NCBI RefSeq assembly: GCF_002951615.1
Contig: NZ_CP019062.1
Location: forward strand, 1,550,001 to 1,614,000
Direction of reading: 5' to 3'
DNA: 64,000 nucleotides
Source of the DNA: Rahnella sikkimica
Lineage (GTDB): Bacteria > Pseudomonadota > Gammaproteobacteria > Enterobacterales > Enterobacteriaceae
In this document: in pieces, positions 57,116 to 64,000 of the stretch
Numbering within the stretch: position 1 is the stretch's first letter
How the letters are laid out: every line of letters begins with the position of its first letter
The notes under the pieces: model-generated
Told to the model about the DNA's origin: nothing
The model's input: the letters and a program-made list of their open reading frames with translations, nothing else
Databases searched by the model: none
Translations under genes and position numbers: made by a program

Positions 57116-57598
57116 TTAGTGCAACAAAGGCAGGTTCACGGAAATGGCCGGAGAGCCTTCTTCATCATCGCCAAGGAACAGCAGATCATTGGCGTGGGCT
57201 TCAAGAATAATCATCGACATCTGCTCTTCGGCCTGTTGCAGGAAGAAGGCAAATTGCTCTTCAGTGACACCCACGGCGATCGTCAGCGACTGGCAAACAA
57301 TCAGCTTCGGCAGGTTGTCATCCTGAATATCAACAAAGGCCTTGATGGTCAGCGAGCTGGCGTTAATCGAGCTCAGATCAGCCACCAGCGGGATCAGCGC
57401 CGTTGGTTTTACTTCGGCCAGCGCGGAGAACAAAATGACGTTATCCACGATATCGAGTTTGGCATCAAAAATGCCATCAAAATTCTGCATATGCGGCAAA
57501 TGAAGAGCCTGACAAGAATCACACTCGAAAAAAGAAATGCCCAGCTGATCCAGCCAGCGCCGCAGCAGCGCCAAATCAGGGACGATGAGCGAATCCAT
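57116..57598 (-). CDS. ybjN: YbjN family protein
   Basis: A 160-residue cytoplasmic protein. The start at 57598 (MDSLIVPDLALLRRWLDQLG) matches E. coli YbjN; the frame upstream to 57673 is unconstrained. The family core FFECDSCQALHLPHMQNFDG is nearly unchanged. In E. coli overproduction affects motility and stress tolerance, but the mechanism is unknown. It follows rimK in the same direction, as in E. coli. Confidence 0.93.
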   Translation of the reverse strand: MDSLIVPDLALLRRWLDQLGISFFECDSCQALHLPHMQNFDGIFDAKLDIVDNVILFSALAEVKPTALIPLVADLSSINASSLTIKAFVDIQDDNLPKLIVCQSLTIAVGVTEEQFAFFLQQAEEQMSMIILEAHANDLLFLGDDEEGSPAISVNLPLLH

Positions 57599-57746
57599 AG
57601 AATGCCTCATAAGTTCAAAACAACGAGAATAACCACGCCTTCGCAACACCCGCAGCGTTACGAAGGGGGTCATAGCTTACGGAATATTGCCGGACAGCGC
57701 TACGACCAAAGGCCGTTTGATGCACATTAGTCCCGGTAAATAAGAT

Positions 57747-58649
57747 TTAGCCGCCAGATTTGAGCCGGAATCCCGGCTTCGCCCGCTGTTCGATGTAATC
57801 AATCATCATGCCCGCGATATCCAGGCCGGTTGTGGTTTCGATACCTTCCAGCCCCGGCGAAGCGTTGACTTCCATCACCAGCGGGCCACGGTGCGCACGC
57901 AAAATATCCACCCCGGCGACGTCCAGCCCCAGCGTCAGTGCGGCTTTCACTGCAATTTCTTTCTCTTCCGGCGTGATTTTGACGTTGGTCGCGGTTCCGC
58001 CGCGATGAAGATTGGAACGGAAATCGCCCGGTTTAGCCTGACGTTCAATCGCCGCCACCACGCGTTTACCCACCACCAGACAGCGGATGTCGCGCCCTTC
58101 GGCTTCGCGGATATATTCCTGAACCAGAATGTGCGCATTCAGCCCGCGGAAGGCGTCAATCACGCTTTCCGCCGCCTGACGGGTTTCCGCCAGCACCACG
58201 CCGATGCCCTGCGTGCCTTCGACCAGTTTCACCACCAGCGGCGCACCGCCGACCAGCGCGATCAAATCCGACGTATCGTCCGGCGCATTGGCAAAGCCGG
58301 TAATCGGCAAATCGATGCCTTCCCGCGCCAGAATCTGCATGGAACGCAACTTATCGCGCGCGCGGGTAATCGCCACGGATTCATTGAGAGGAAAACTCCC
58401 CAGCATTTCAAACTGGCGCAGCACGGCGGTACCGTAAAACGTAATGGCGGAACCGATGCGCGGGATCACGGCGTCATACTTCTCCAGCTGACGCCCGCGA
58501 TAATGCACGCTCGGCGCGGCCGGATTGATGTTCATATAGCAGGAAAGCGGATCGATAATGTCGATCTCATGCCCGCGGGCTTCTGCGGCTTCCCGCAGCC
58601 GTTTACACGAATACAAAGACCCGTCACGGGAAAGAATTGCAATCTTCAT
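57747..58649 (-). CDS. rimK: Ribosomal protein S6-L-glutamate ligase RimK
   Basis: A 300-residue ATP-grasp enzyme that adds glutamates to the C-terminus of ribosomal protein S6. The ATP-grasp core includes [40 protein letters not shown] and the metal-binding end [17 protein letters not shown]. Length matches E. coli RimK. It lies 18 bases after nfsA and before ybjN, the E. coli order. Confidence 0.96.
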   Translation of the reverse strand: MKIAILSRDGSLYSCKRLREAAEARGHEIDIIDPLSCYMNINPAAPSVHYRGRQLEKYDAVIPRIGSAITFYGTAVLRQFEMLGSFPLNESVAITRARDKLRSMQILAREGIDLPITGFANAPDDTSDLIALVGGAPLVVKLVEGTQGIGVVLAETRQAAESVIDAFRGLNAHILVQEYIREAEGRDIRCLVVGKRVVAAIERQAKPGDFRSNLHRGGTATNVKITPEEKEIAVKAALTLGLDVAGVDILRAHRGPLVMEVNASPGLEGIETTTGLDIAGMMIDYIEQRAKPGFRLKSGG

Positions 58650-58667
58650 CCGACACTCCGTCGCCGA

Positions 58668-59390
58668 TTAGCGTGTTGCCCAACCTTGCTTATGTAATGC
58701 GTCCAGCATAAACGGACGCTGTTCCTTTTTCAGGGTACGGATAATCAGCGCGCTCCAGGTATCGTGACGCGCATTGCTGTCGCGTTGCAGATAATACGCG
58801 CTGAGTTCTTCGTCATATTGCGCCAGACGTTCTTTATCCAGCGGCTGATAGTTGTTTTCATGAACCAGCATAGACTGCGGCATACGCGGCTTGACCTGAT
58901 GATCCTGTGCCGGAGTCCCGATACAAAAACCGAACAACGGCATCACAAATTTCGGCAATTTCAGCAGCGCGACAACGTCTTCTACCTGATTACGGATCCC
59001 ACCGATGAACACGCCGCCCAGCCCGAGTGATTCAGCCGCGATCATGGCGTTTTGCGCCATCAGTGCGGTATCCACGCAGCCGAGCAGTAACTGTTCCGCC
59101 AGCCCCAGTTGTGCTTCCGGGTTAATCTGCAAATTGCGGTTGAAATCGGCACAAAACACCCAAAATTCAGCGGCACTGGCCACGTATTGCTGGCCACCGG
59201 TGTACTGCACTAATTTTTCACGCAGCGCCGGATCGGTCACACGAATAATCGAAGAACACTGCAAAAAGCTGGAAGTCGAGGCAGATTGCGCGGCAGCAAT
59301 GATCGCCTCACGCTGTTCGTCGGATACCGGCTGGCCGGTAAAAGAACGGATAGAACGGTGTGAACGCAGAAGATCAATAGTCGGCGTCAT
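58668..59390 (-). CDS. nfsA: Oxygen-insensitive NADPH nitroreductase NfsA
   Basis: A 240-residue FMN flavoprotein that reduces nitroaromatics and quinones with NADPH. The N-terminal FMN loop LLRSHRSIRSFTGQPVSDEQ is present, along with ASTSSFLQCSSIIRVTD and the C-terminal residues NARHDTWSALI. The ATG follows AGGAA. E. coli has ybjC in front of nfsA; no ybjC is found here, the spacer to grxA being only 285 bases. Confidence 0.95.
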   Translation of the reverse strand: MTPTIDLLRSHRSIRSFTGQPVSDEQREAIIAAAQSASTSSFLQCSSIIRVTDPALREKLVQYTGGQQYVASAAEFWVFCADFNRNLQINPEAQLGLAEQLLLGCVDTALMAQNAMIAAESLGLGGVFIGGIRNQVEDVVALLKLPKFVMPLFGFCIGTPAQDHQVKPRMPQSMLVHENNYQPLDKERLAQYDEELSAYYLQRDSNARHDTWSALIIRTLKKEQRPFMLDALHKQGWATR

Positions 59391-59675
59391 TTAAAAATTC
59401 CTGAACGGATGAAAAGGCGGAAACAGATCCTGCAATCATTCATGCTGTGCGCCCTGTTTGCAAGGCTTGTGACACCAAATGCTGTAACAATGTGCAGGGA
59501 CGAAAAAGGCCTGATTCTTCATTTAGATAGGCAGAAGGTATCAGACCGACAGGTAATTCCTGCTTTTTTTTATGGTTTGCAACAGGCATAGTAGCGACAT
59601 CAAAAAGGTGATGCGCTTAACAAAAATAGTCACTCCCCTTTCATTTATCTCGCTGGCATTAACAAAGGAGTCTCC

Positions 59676-59942
59676 ATGTTTGCAGTAATTTTCGGGCGTC
59701 CTGGCTGTCCTTATTGTGTACGTGCAAAAGAGTTGGCTGAAAAACTGACTGAAGAACGTGATGATTTCAACTTCCGCTACATCGATATCCACGCGGAAGG
59801 CATCTCTAAAGCTGACCTGGAAAAAACCGTGGGTAAGCCGGTTGAAACCGTTCCGCAGATCTTCCTTGATCAGAAACACATTGGCGGCTTCACTGATTTT
59901 GAAGCCTATGCCAAAGAACATCTGGCTCTGTTCAGCAACTAA
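59676..59942 (+). CDS. grxA: Glutaredoxin 1
   Basis: An 88-residue redox protein with the dithiol motif CPYC near residues 11-14 (GRPGCPYCVRAKELAEKL) and the cis-Pro segment TVPQIFLDQKHIGGF. It reduces ribonucleotide reductase and other disulfides at the expense of glutathione. The ATG has AAAGGAG seven bases upstream. It is divergent from nfsA; in E. coli it is under OxyR, but no OxyR site was resolved here. A strong terminator follows. Confidence 0.96.
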   Translation: MFAVIFGRPGCPYCVRAKELAEKLTEERDDFNFRYIDIHAEGISKADLEKTVGKPVETVPQIFLDQKHIGGFTDFEAYAKEHLALFSN

Positions 59943-59959
59943 GTGGTTCTGAACTCAGC

Positions 59960-59988
59960 AAAAAGGCGCTCAGTGAGCGCCTTTTTTT
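59960..59988. terminator. Bidirectional terminator grxA / ybjM
   Basis: Stem AAGGCGCTCA / TGAGCGCCTT (loop of a few bases) with A5 before and T7 after, between two convergent genes. Confidence 0.9.
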
Positions 59989-60004
59989 ATGGCATCGAAA
60001 CGGA

Positions 60005-60379
60005 TTAGCGGTGCTGTTTAAACTGTTTATAGGCAGTAAAAAGCAGCTGTATCAGCATCGCGCCCAGCACACACCAGAATATTGCACTGGTTGCGTAAGC
60101 CACTTCCTGCACCAGCGGGCGCACACGCGGGTAAAATGCCATGCGCAGCAATGTGCAGACAGGTACTGAAATCAGCGCGCCAAGAAAAGAGGAAACTATC
60201 GCTGAATCGCGATAAAAAAGCCCGGTCAGCAGACCCGGCAATAAAAATAACAGCAGCCCGTATTCCGGACCCGGTGTTATATCCCTAACCGCTATCCAGC
60301 TATTTTTTAACGAAATAAAAATTATGATAAACATAATGCAACAAAATAGCGGAGCTATTAACTTTCGCAAAAATGCCAT
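60005..60379 (-). CDS. ybjM: YbjM-like inner-membrane protein
   Basis: A 124-residue protein with four hydrophobic segments. The pattern GPEYGLLLFLLPGLLTGLFY and AIFWCVLGAMLIQLLF, the size, and the place between grxA and ybjL point to YbjM of E. coli, though sequence identity is modest. Function is unknown. Confidence 0.75.
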   Translation of the reverse strand: MAFLRKLIAPLFCCIMFIIIFISLKNSWIAVRDITPGPEYGLLLFLLPGLLTGLFYRDSAIVSSFLGALISVPVCTLLRMAFYPRVRPLVQEVAYATSAIFWCVLGAMLIQLLFTAYKQFKQHR

Positions 60380-60706
60380 CTGACTTCCTCCTTAAAGTTG
60401 GCGAGATTTACAGGCCTTATGTACTGCATGTAATGCGGTCATTTTTACCTGACAGAGCCTTGCCGGCTCACTTCCCTGACGCGTTCCGCAATCCCGCGAA
60501 ACACAAAAAAAGCGTTCAGTTGATTTATACGGGCTTTTCTCTGGCTGAACAGACGTTCTGTGACTAAAATGACGCCCGAATCCTGCTTTTCTATTTCACT
60601 GTTTGAGAAATAAAGGTGTTTTAAAAAGTAGGAATTTTCTGGATCTGAATTTATCCTTTACATTCTCCTATATCAAGAATTTGTTGGTAAACAATAAGTT
60701 ATCCTT
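60380..60706. other. Intergenic region ybjM-ybjL
   Basis: A 327-base spacer between divergent genes, AT-rich toward ybjL. It should hold both promoters. No gene or repeat was seen. Confidence 0.4.
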
Positions 60707-62389
60707 GTGAACATAAACGTCGCTAGTTTGTTAAACGGGAATTACATCCTGTTATTATTTGTGGTTTTGGCACTGGGCTTGTGCCTGGGGAAAATTCGCC
60801 TGGGTTCCGTTCAGCTCGGAAATTCTATTGGCGTATTAGTGGTTTCGCTGCTTTTAGGCCAGCAACATTTCAGCATTAACACCGAAGCACTCAACCTCGG
60901 GTTCATGCTGTTTATTTTTTGTGTGGGTGTCGAAGCCGGTCCTAACTTTTTTTCAATTTTCTTCCGGGATGGCAAAAATTATCTGATGCTGGCGCTGGTC
61001 ATGGTCGGCAGCGCGATGCTTCTTGCGCTCGGACTGGGCAAGTTTTTCGGCTGGGACATCGGTCTCACCGCCGGTATGCTCGCCGGATCCATGACATCCA
61101 CACCGGTTCTGGTGGGCGCGGGCGATACCCTGCGCAATACCCTCGCGGGCAGTAATACGCTCAGCCCCGCACTGGATAACCTGAGCCTCGGCTACGCGCT
61201 GACGTACCTGATCGGGCTGGTCAGCCTGATCTTCGGCGCACGCTATTTGCCGAAACTCCAACATCAGGATCTCCCGACCAGTGCGCAGCAGATTGCCCGT
61301 GAACGTGGTCTGGATACGGACAGCAAGCGCAAAGTCTATCTTCCGGTGATCCGCGCCTATCGCGTCGGGCAGGAGCTGGTCGCCTGGGCGGATGGCAAAA
61401 ACCTGCGTGAACTGGGCATTTACCGCCAGACAGGTTGCTATATCGAACGTATCCGCCGCAATGGAATTCTGGCGACACCGGACGGTGATGCGGTATTGCA
61501 GGTCGGCGATGAAATCTCGCTGGTCGGTTATCCGGACGCGCATTCACGCCTTGATCCGAGTTTCCGTAACGGGAAAGAAGTTTTCGACCGTGACCTGCTC
61601 GATATGCGCATCGTGACGGAAGAAGTGGTGGTGAAAAACAATCACGCGGTCGGCAAACGGCTGAGCCAGCTCAATCTGACCGATCAGGGTTGCTTCCTTA
61701 ACCGCGTGATCCGCAGCCAGATTGAAATGCCTATCGACGACAGCATCGTGCTCAACAAAGGCGATGTGTTGCAGGTCAGCGGCGACGCACGCCGCGTGAA
61801 AAGCGTGGCAGAGCGCATCGGCTTTATCTCCGTCCACAGCCAGCTCACCGATTTGCTCGCCTTCTGCGCCTTCTTCATCGTTGGCCTGATGATCGGACTG
61901 ATCACCTTCCAGTTCAAGAGCTTCAGCTTCGGAATTGGTAACGCTGCGGGCCTGCTGTTCGCCGGTATCATGCTCGGCTTCCTGCGCGCCAACCACCCTA
62001 CTTTCGGCTACATCCCGCAGGGTGCACTGAATATGGTGAAAGAGTTCGGCCTGATGGTCTTTATGGCAGGCGTCGGCCTGAGCGCCGGGGCGGGGATCAA
62101 CAACGGCCTTGGCGCAGTCGGCGGACAAATGTTGCTGTCCGGCCTGATCGTGAGCCTGGTACCGGTGGTGATTTGCTTCATCTTTGGTGCCTACGTTCTG
62201 CGCATGAACCGGGCATTATTGTTCGGTGCCATCATGGGCGCACGCACCTGCGCACCGGCCATGGAAATCATCAGCGACACGGCCCGCAGCAACATTCCGG
62301 CACTGGGTTATGCAGGAACCTACGCAATTGCTAACGTATTACTGACACTCGCGGGGACGCTGATCGTCATCATCTGGCCTGGAGCCTGA
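60707..62389 (+). CDS. ybjL: YbjL, AspT/YidE-family putative transporter
   Basis: A 560-residue inner-membrane protein. Two blocks of about five to six transmembrane helices (about 5-180 and 385-560) flank two cytoplasmic TrkA-C (RCK_C) domains (about 205-375, including [20 protein letters not shown]). The repeated motifs [19 protein letters not shown] and [16 protein letters not shown] mark the aspartate-alanine exchanger family. The substrate is unknown. The start is GTG 60707, with a weak ribosome binding site. Position matches E. coli. Confidence 0.93.
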   Translation: MNINVASLLNGNYILLLFVVLALGLCLGKIRLGSVQLGNSIGVLVVSLLLGQQHFSINTEALNLGFMLFIFCVGVEAGPNFFSIFFRDGKNYLMLALVMVGSAMLLALGLGKFFGWDIGLTAGMLAGSMTSTPVLVGAGDTLRNTLAGSNTLSPALDNLSLGYALTYLIGLVSLIFGARYLPKLQHQDLPTSAQQIARERGLDTDSKRKVYLPVIRAYRVGQELVAWADGKNLRELGIYRQTGCYIERIRRNGILATPDGDAVLQVGDEISLVGYPDAHSRLDPSFRNGKEVFDRDLLDMRIVTEEVVVKNNHAVGKRLSQLNLTDQGCFLNRVIRSQIEMPIDDSIVLNKGDVLQVSGDARRVKSVAERIGFISVHSQLTDLLAFCAFFIVGLMIGLITFQFKSFSFGIGNAAGLLFAGIMLGFLRANHPTFGYIPQGALNMVKEFGLMVFMAGVGLSAGAGINNGLGAVGGQMLLSGLIVSLVPVVICFIFGAYVLRMNRALLFGAIMGARTCAPAMEIISDTARSNIPALGYAGTYAIANVLLTLAGTLIVIIWPGA

Positions 62390-62407
62390 CGTAACTACTT
62401 GATCAGT

Positions 62408-62454
62408 AATGTGGCAAAAAAAAATCAATATTTTTTTTATATTTTTGCCACATT
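62408..62454. terminator. AT-rich hairpin after ybjL
   Basis: The ends AATGTGGCAAAAA and ATTTTTGCCACATT are complementary (13 of 14 positions). The middle is nearly all A and T. It may end ybjL transcripts. It lies just before the rybB promoter. Confidence 0.6.
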
Positions 62455-62458
62455 GCGC

Positions 62459-62486
62459 GAACTTTTGAAGTGGAGCGAAGTCTTAA
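62459..62486 (+). promoter_or_regulatory. Sigma-E promoter of rybB
   Basis: The -35 element GAACTT (62459-62464) and -10 element TCTTAA (62481-62486) are 16 bases apart, and the RNA start lies five bases after the -10. This fits the sigma-E consensus (GGAACTT and TCTRA) and the known control of rybB. Confidence 0.8.
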
Positions 62487-62491
62487 TTAGT

Positions 62492-62572
62492 GCCACTGCT
62501 TTTCTTTGAAGTCCCCAAATTTGGAGAGCCCGTCAATCCCGCCTTTTTAGGTTCAAGATTGTCGGGTTTTTT
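62492..62572 (+). ncRNA. rybB: Small regulatory RNA RybB
   Basis: An 81-base RNA gene. Its 5' end GCCACTGCTTTTCTTTGA is identical to the seed of E. coli RybB as I know it; the middle (GTCCCCA...GGAG.GCCC.TCAA) is close. The terminator stem CCCGTCAATC / GATTGTCGGG (nine of ten pairs) ends in six T. RybB binds Hfq and, when misfolded outer-membrane proteins activate sigma-E, silences porin mRNAs such as ompC and ompF. It is next to ybjL as in E. coli, and an OmpC/OmpF-type porin gene lies about 560 bases away. Confidence 0.93.
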
Positions 62573-62598
62573 CTTTTCTGAAAAATAAAAATTTTTCG

Positions 62599-62958
62599 CT
62601 AATTCTCAATCACCCGTAACAACGTTCCGTCGATATCAATCAGCGCACCCATTTTTAATCCCCATGGCTGCATTTCTGGCAGATGGACGCATGGGCGCGT
62701 TGTTCTGTCCTGCCCTATTCCGGCGGCTATAAACTCATCAAAAATGGCATCCGCATCATCCACGCGCAGGCAGCAGCTGAACCAGCTGGTGAGCGGGTCG
62801 AGATCAACGTGCAGGAAAAACTCCAGCGTGATGCTGCCGCGGCTCATGATGAGCCAGCTGTCGTCGATATAGCCGGTAGTAAAACCAAAACTGCTGTAAA
62901 AGCGTTGAGTCTCTGCGAAATCACGGGAGGGAAGATTGGGTGTAGCGTGATCAGTCAT
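62599..62958 (-). CDS. Glyoxalase/bleomycin resistance-fold protein
   Basis: A 119-residue protein of the vicinal oxygen chelate fold, in the bleomycin-resistance (BLMA/Ble) branch. The start at 62958 (MTDHATPNLPSRDFAETQRF) has GGAG eight bases upstream and matches the branch pattern PNLPSRDF...YSSFGF; the frame upstream to 62991 is extra. The end GALIDIDGTLLRVIEN is typical. Members of this branch bind bleomycin-like drugs, but this chromosomal copy may have another ligand. It is a single gene. Confidence 0.83.
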   Translation of the reverse strand: MTDHATPNLPSRDFAETQRFYSSFGFTTGYIDDSWLIMSRGSITLEFFLHVDLDPLTSWFSCCLRVDDADAIFDEFIAAGIGQDRTTRPCVHLPEMQPWGLKMGALIDIDGTLLRVIEN

Positions 62959-63059
62959 TGGCGGCTCTCCGTCGTCGGATACGAACTTCACGTGCCGGAA
63001 TAATGCCTGAACGAAAACACAGGGGAAAGCGCGGGGGATAAGATTTTGTGAGAAAGGTC

Positions 63060-63083
63060 ATCTCCCGCCTTTCAGCGGGAGAT
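63060..63083 (-). terminator. Hairpin downstream of the porin gene
   Basis: Perfect nine-base stem ATCTCCCGC / GCGGGAGAT with a six-base loop, about 50 bases after the porin stop, with a second hairpin (GCCCTCA/TGAGGGC) at 63104-63121 nearer the stop. The T-tail is poor, so termination is only likely. Confidence 0.45.
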
Positions 63084-63134
63084 TCAGACACGAGAGACGC
63101 AGATGCCCTCAACTTTGAGGGCAGCGTCGGTTTA

Positions 63135-64000
63135 TCAGAACTGATAAACCAGGCCTACGGCCACAACGTCGTCGGTATTGATGCCAGCATCGCGGGTCAG
63201 GCGGGTGTCATCCATCAGGTTAATTTTGTAATCCACGTAGGTCAGCATGTTTTTGTTGAAGAAGTAAGACGCACCGATATCAACATATTTGGTCAGGTTC
63301 TGGTTGCTGTAACCTGGGACATTACGTGCGTGAGACTGCACGTAGGCAACAGACGGACGCAGACCGAAATCGAACTGGTACTGTGCCACAGCTTCGAAGT
63401 TTTGCGCTTTATCTGCATAACCGTAAGCGGTGCTGCCTGCTTTACCAAAGCGGTTGGCGTTGTAGCTTTGGGTGTACATCGCCGCCAGGTAGATATTGTT
63501 CGCGTCATATTTCAGGCCGCCGCTGTACGCGGTAGCTTTGTCGCCGTTACCAATGATTGCCGGGTTGTTACGACCGTTCTGCTCGTTGGTACGGTCAGAA
63601 GCCATCATTGCTGCAGCCGCGCTGAAGCCTTCGCCCAGGTCATAAGTCAGGGACATGCCGTAGCCGTCGCCGTTCTGCGCTAATACATCGCGACCATTGT
63701 TGGATTCAGTTGCGCTGCCGTTTTTGCCCTGATACTGAACGGCAACATCCAGACCGTCGACTGCGCCGAAGAAGCCTTTGTTACGGTAAGTCAGCACGCC
63801 GTTGGCACGCTGGAACATGAAGTTGTCCGCGCCATAGGTGTCGCCGCCGAATTCAGGCAGAACGTCGGTCCAGGCTGCGACGTCATACATCACGCCGTAG
63901 TTACGGCCGTAGTCCAGTGAACCCCACTGGCCAAATTTCAGACCCGCAAAACCGACACGGGTGAAATTGTTGTTATCAGCGCTTTCCGCAGAGTTCAGGG
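63135..64000 (-). CDS. OmpC/OmpF-type general porin (partial, N-terminus beyond window edge)
   Basis: The C-terminal 288 residues of a trimeric porin; the frame is open through 64000, so signal peptide and first strands are missing. The constriction-loop motif PEFGGDTYG, the segments [17 protein letters not shown] and [20 protein letters not shown], and the end [14 protein letters not shown] (final Phe) define the OmpC/OmpF/PhoE group. Details such as [20 protein letters not shown] and the [14 protein letters not shown] segment are nearest OmpC. Such porins let small hydrophilic solutes through the outer membrane. Naming as ompC or ompF needs the rest of the gene. Confidence 0.92.
   Translation of the reverse strand, partial: LNSAESADNNNFTRVGFAGLKFGQWGSLDYGRNYGVMYDVAAWTDVLPEFGGDTYGADNFMFQRANGVLTYRNKGFFGAVDGLDVAVQYQGKNGSATESNNGRDVLAQNGDGYGMSLTYDLGEGFSAAAAMMASDRTNEQNGRNNPAIIGNGDKATAYSGGLKYDANNIYLAAMYTQSYNANRFGKAGSTAYGYADKAQNFEAVAQYQFDFGLRPSVAYVQSHARNVPGYSNQNLTKYVDIGASYFFNKNMLTYVDYKINLMDDTRLTRDAGINTDDVVAVGLVYQF

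Noticed and set aside
59409..59591. A 60-codon frame between nfsA and grxA, possibly ybjC
   Set aside because: Not similar to YbjC, wrong strand for it, and lies in the divergent promoter region.

Overview
The window is chromosomal DNA of a motile Gram-negative enterobacterium. Gene order matches the Escherichia coli backbone in several separate blocks (chaA-chaC, putA-putP, fliA-fliZ with tcy/dcyD, fliC-fliD-fliS-fliT, fliE to fliR, potFGHI-ybjO-rlmC, and grxA-nfsA-rimK-ybjN with ybjM, ybjL and rybB). Several of these blocks are far apart in E. coli. Protein sequence and layout suggest a Yersiniaceae-type genus such as Rahnella or Ewingella. That placement is inference.

Layout. 1-13.4 kb: a truncated peptide-type binding protein, chaC, chaA, phoH, a CLC-family channel, an amiC-like amidase, the efeUOB iron uptake operon (Fur box in front) and putP. 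13.4-18.7 kb: the putP/putA divergent promoter region with four GTTGCA boxes, putA, then an unusual 615-base palindrome preceded by 47-base tandem repeats. 18.7-22.1 kb: the cystine import and D-cysteine desulfhydrase operon dcyD-tcyJ-tcyL-tcyN. 22.2-24.5 kb: an AT-rich insertion with a secreted halovibrin-like protein, a small frameshifted secreted partner and a gene fragment. 24.5-29.9 kb: fliZ, fliA, fliC, fliD, fliS, fliT, with divergent sigma-28 promoters between fliC and fliD. 30-36.2 kb: an accessory stretch with an AraC regulator, a GhoT/OrtT-type membrane toxin, yqaE, a run of unnamed small genes, a GNAT acetyltransferase and a bestrophin-like channel. 36.3-48.2 kb: fliE opposite fliFGHIJKLMNOPQR, the hook-basal body, export gate and motor switch genes. 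48.2-52.3 kb: a periplasmic histidine phosphatase, an OprD-like porin with an attenuator-like leader, rlmC and ybjO. 52.4-57 kb: putrescine transporter potFGHI. 57-62.4 kb: ybjN, rimK, nfsA, grxA, ybjM, ybjL. 62.4-64 kb: the sigma-E-dependent small RNA rybB, a glyoxalase-fold protein and the end of an OmpC/OmpF-type porin.

How it fits together. fliA supplies sigma-28 for the fliC and fliD promoters, and fliF-fliR builds the basal body and export gate. putP imports proline, which PutA oxidises while also repressing the pair. tcyJLN imports cystine and DcyD degrades D-cysteine. efeUOB imports iron. RybB would respond to envelope stress by silencing porin mRNAs and lies next to a porin gene.

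The least explained items are the large palindrome after putA, a 110-base dispersed repeat placed inside two operons, the halovibrin-like insertion between the cystine and flagellar regulator operons, the alternative-hairpin leader of the OprD-like porin, and two suspected one-base homopolymer losses (start of potG and the small secreted gene), which may be sequencing errors.
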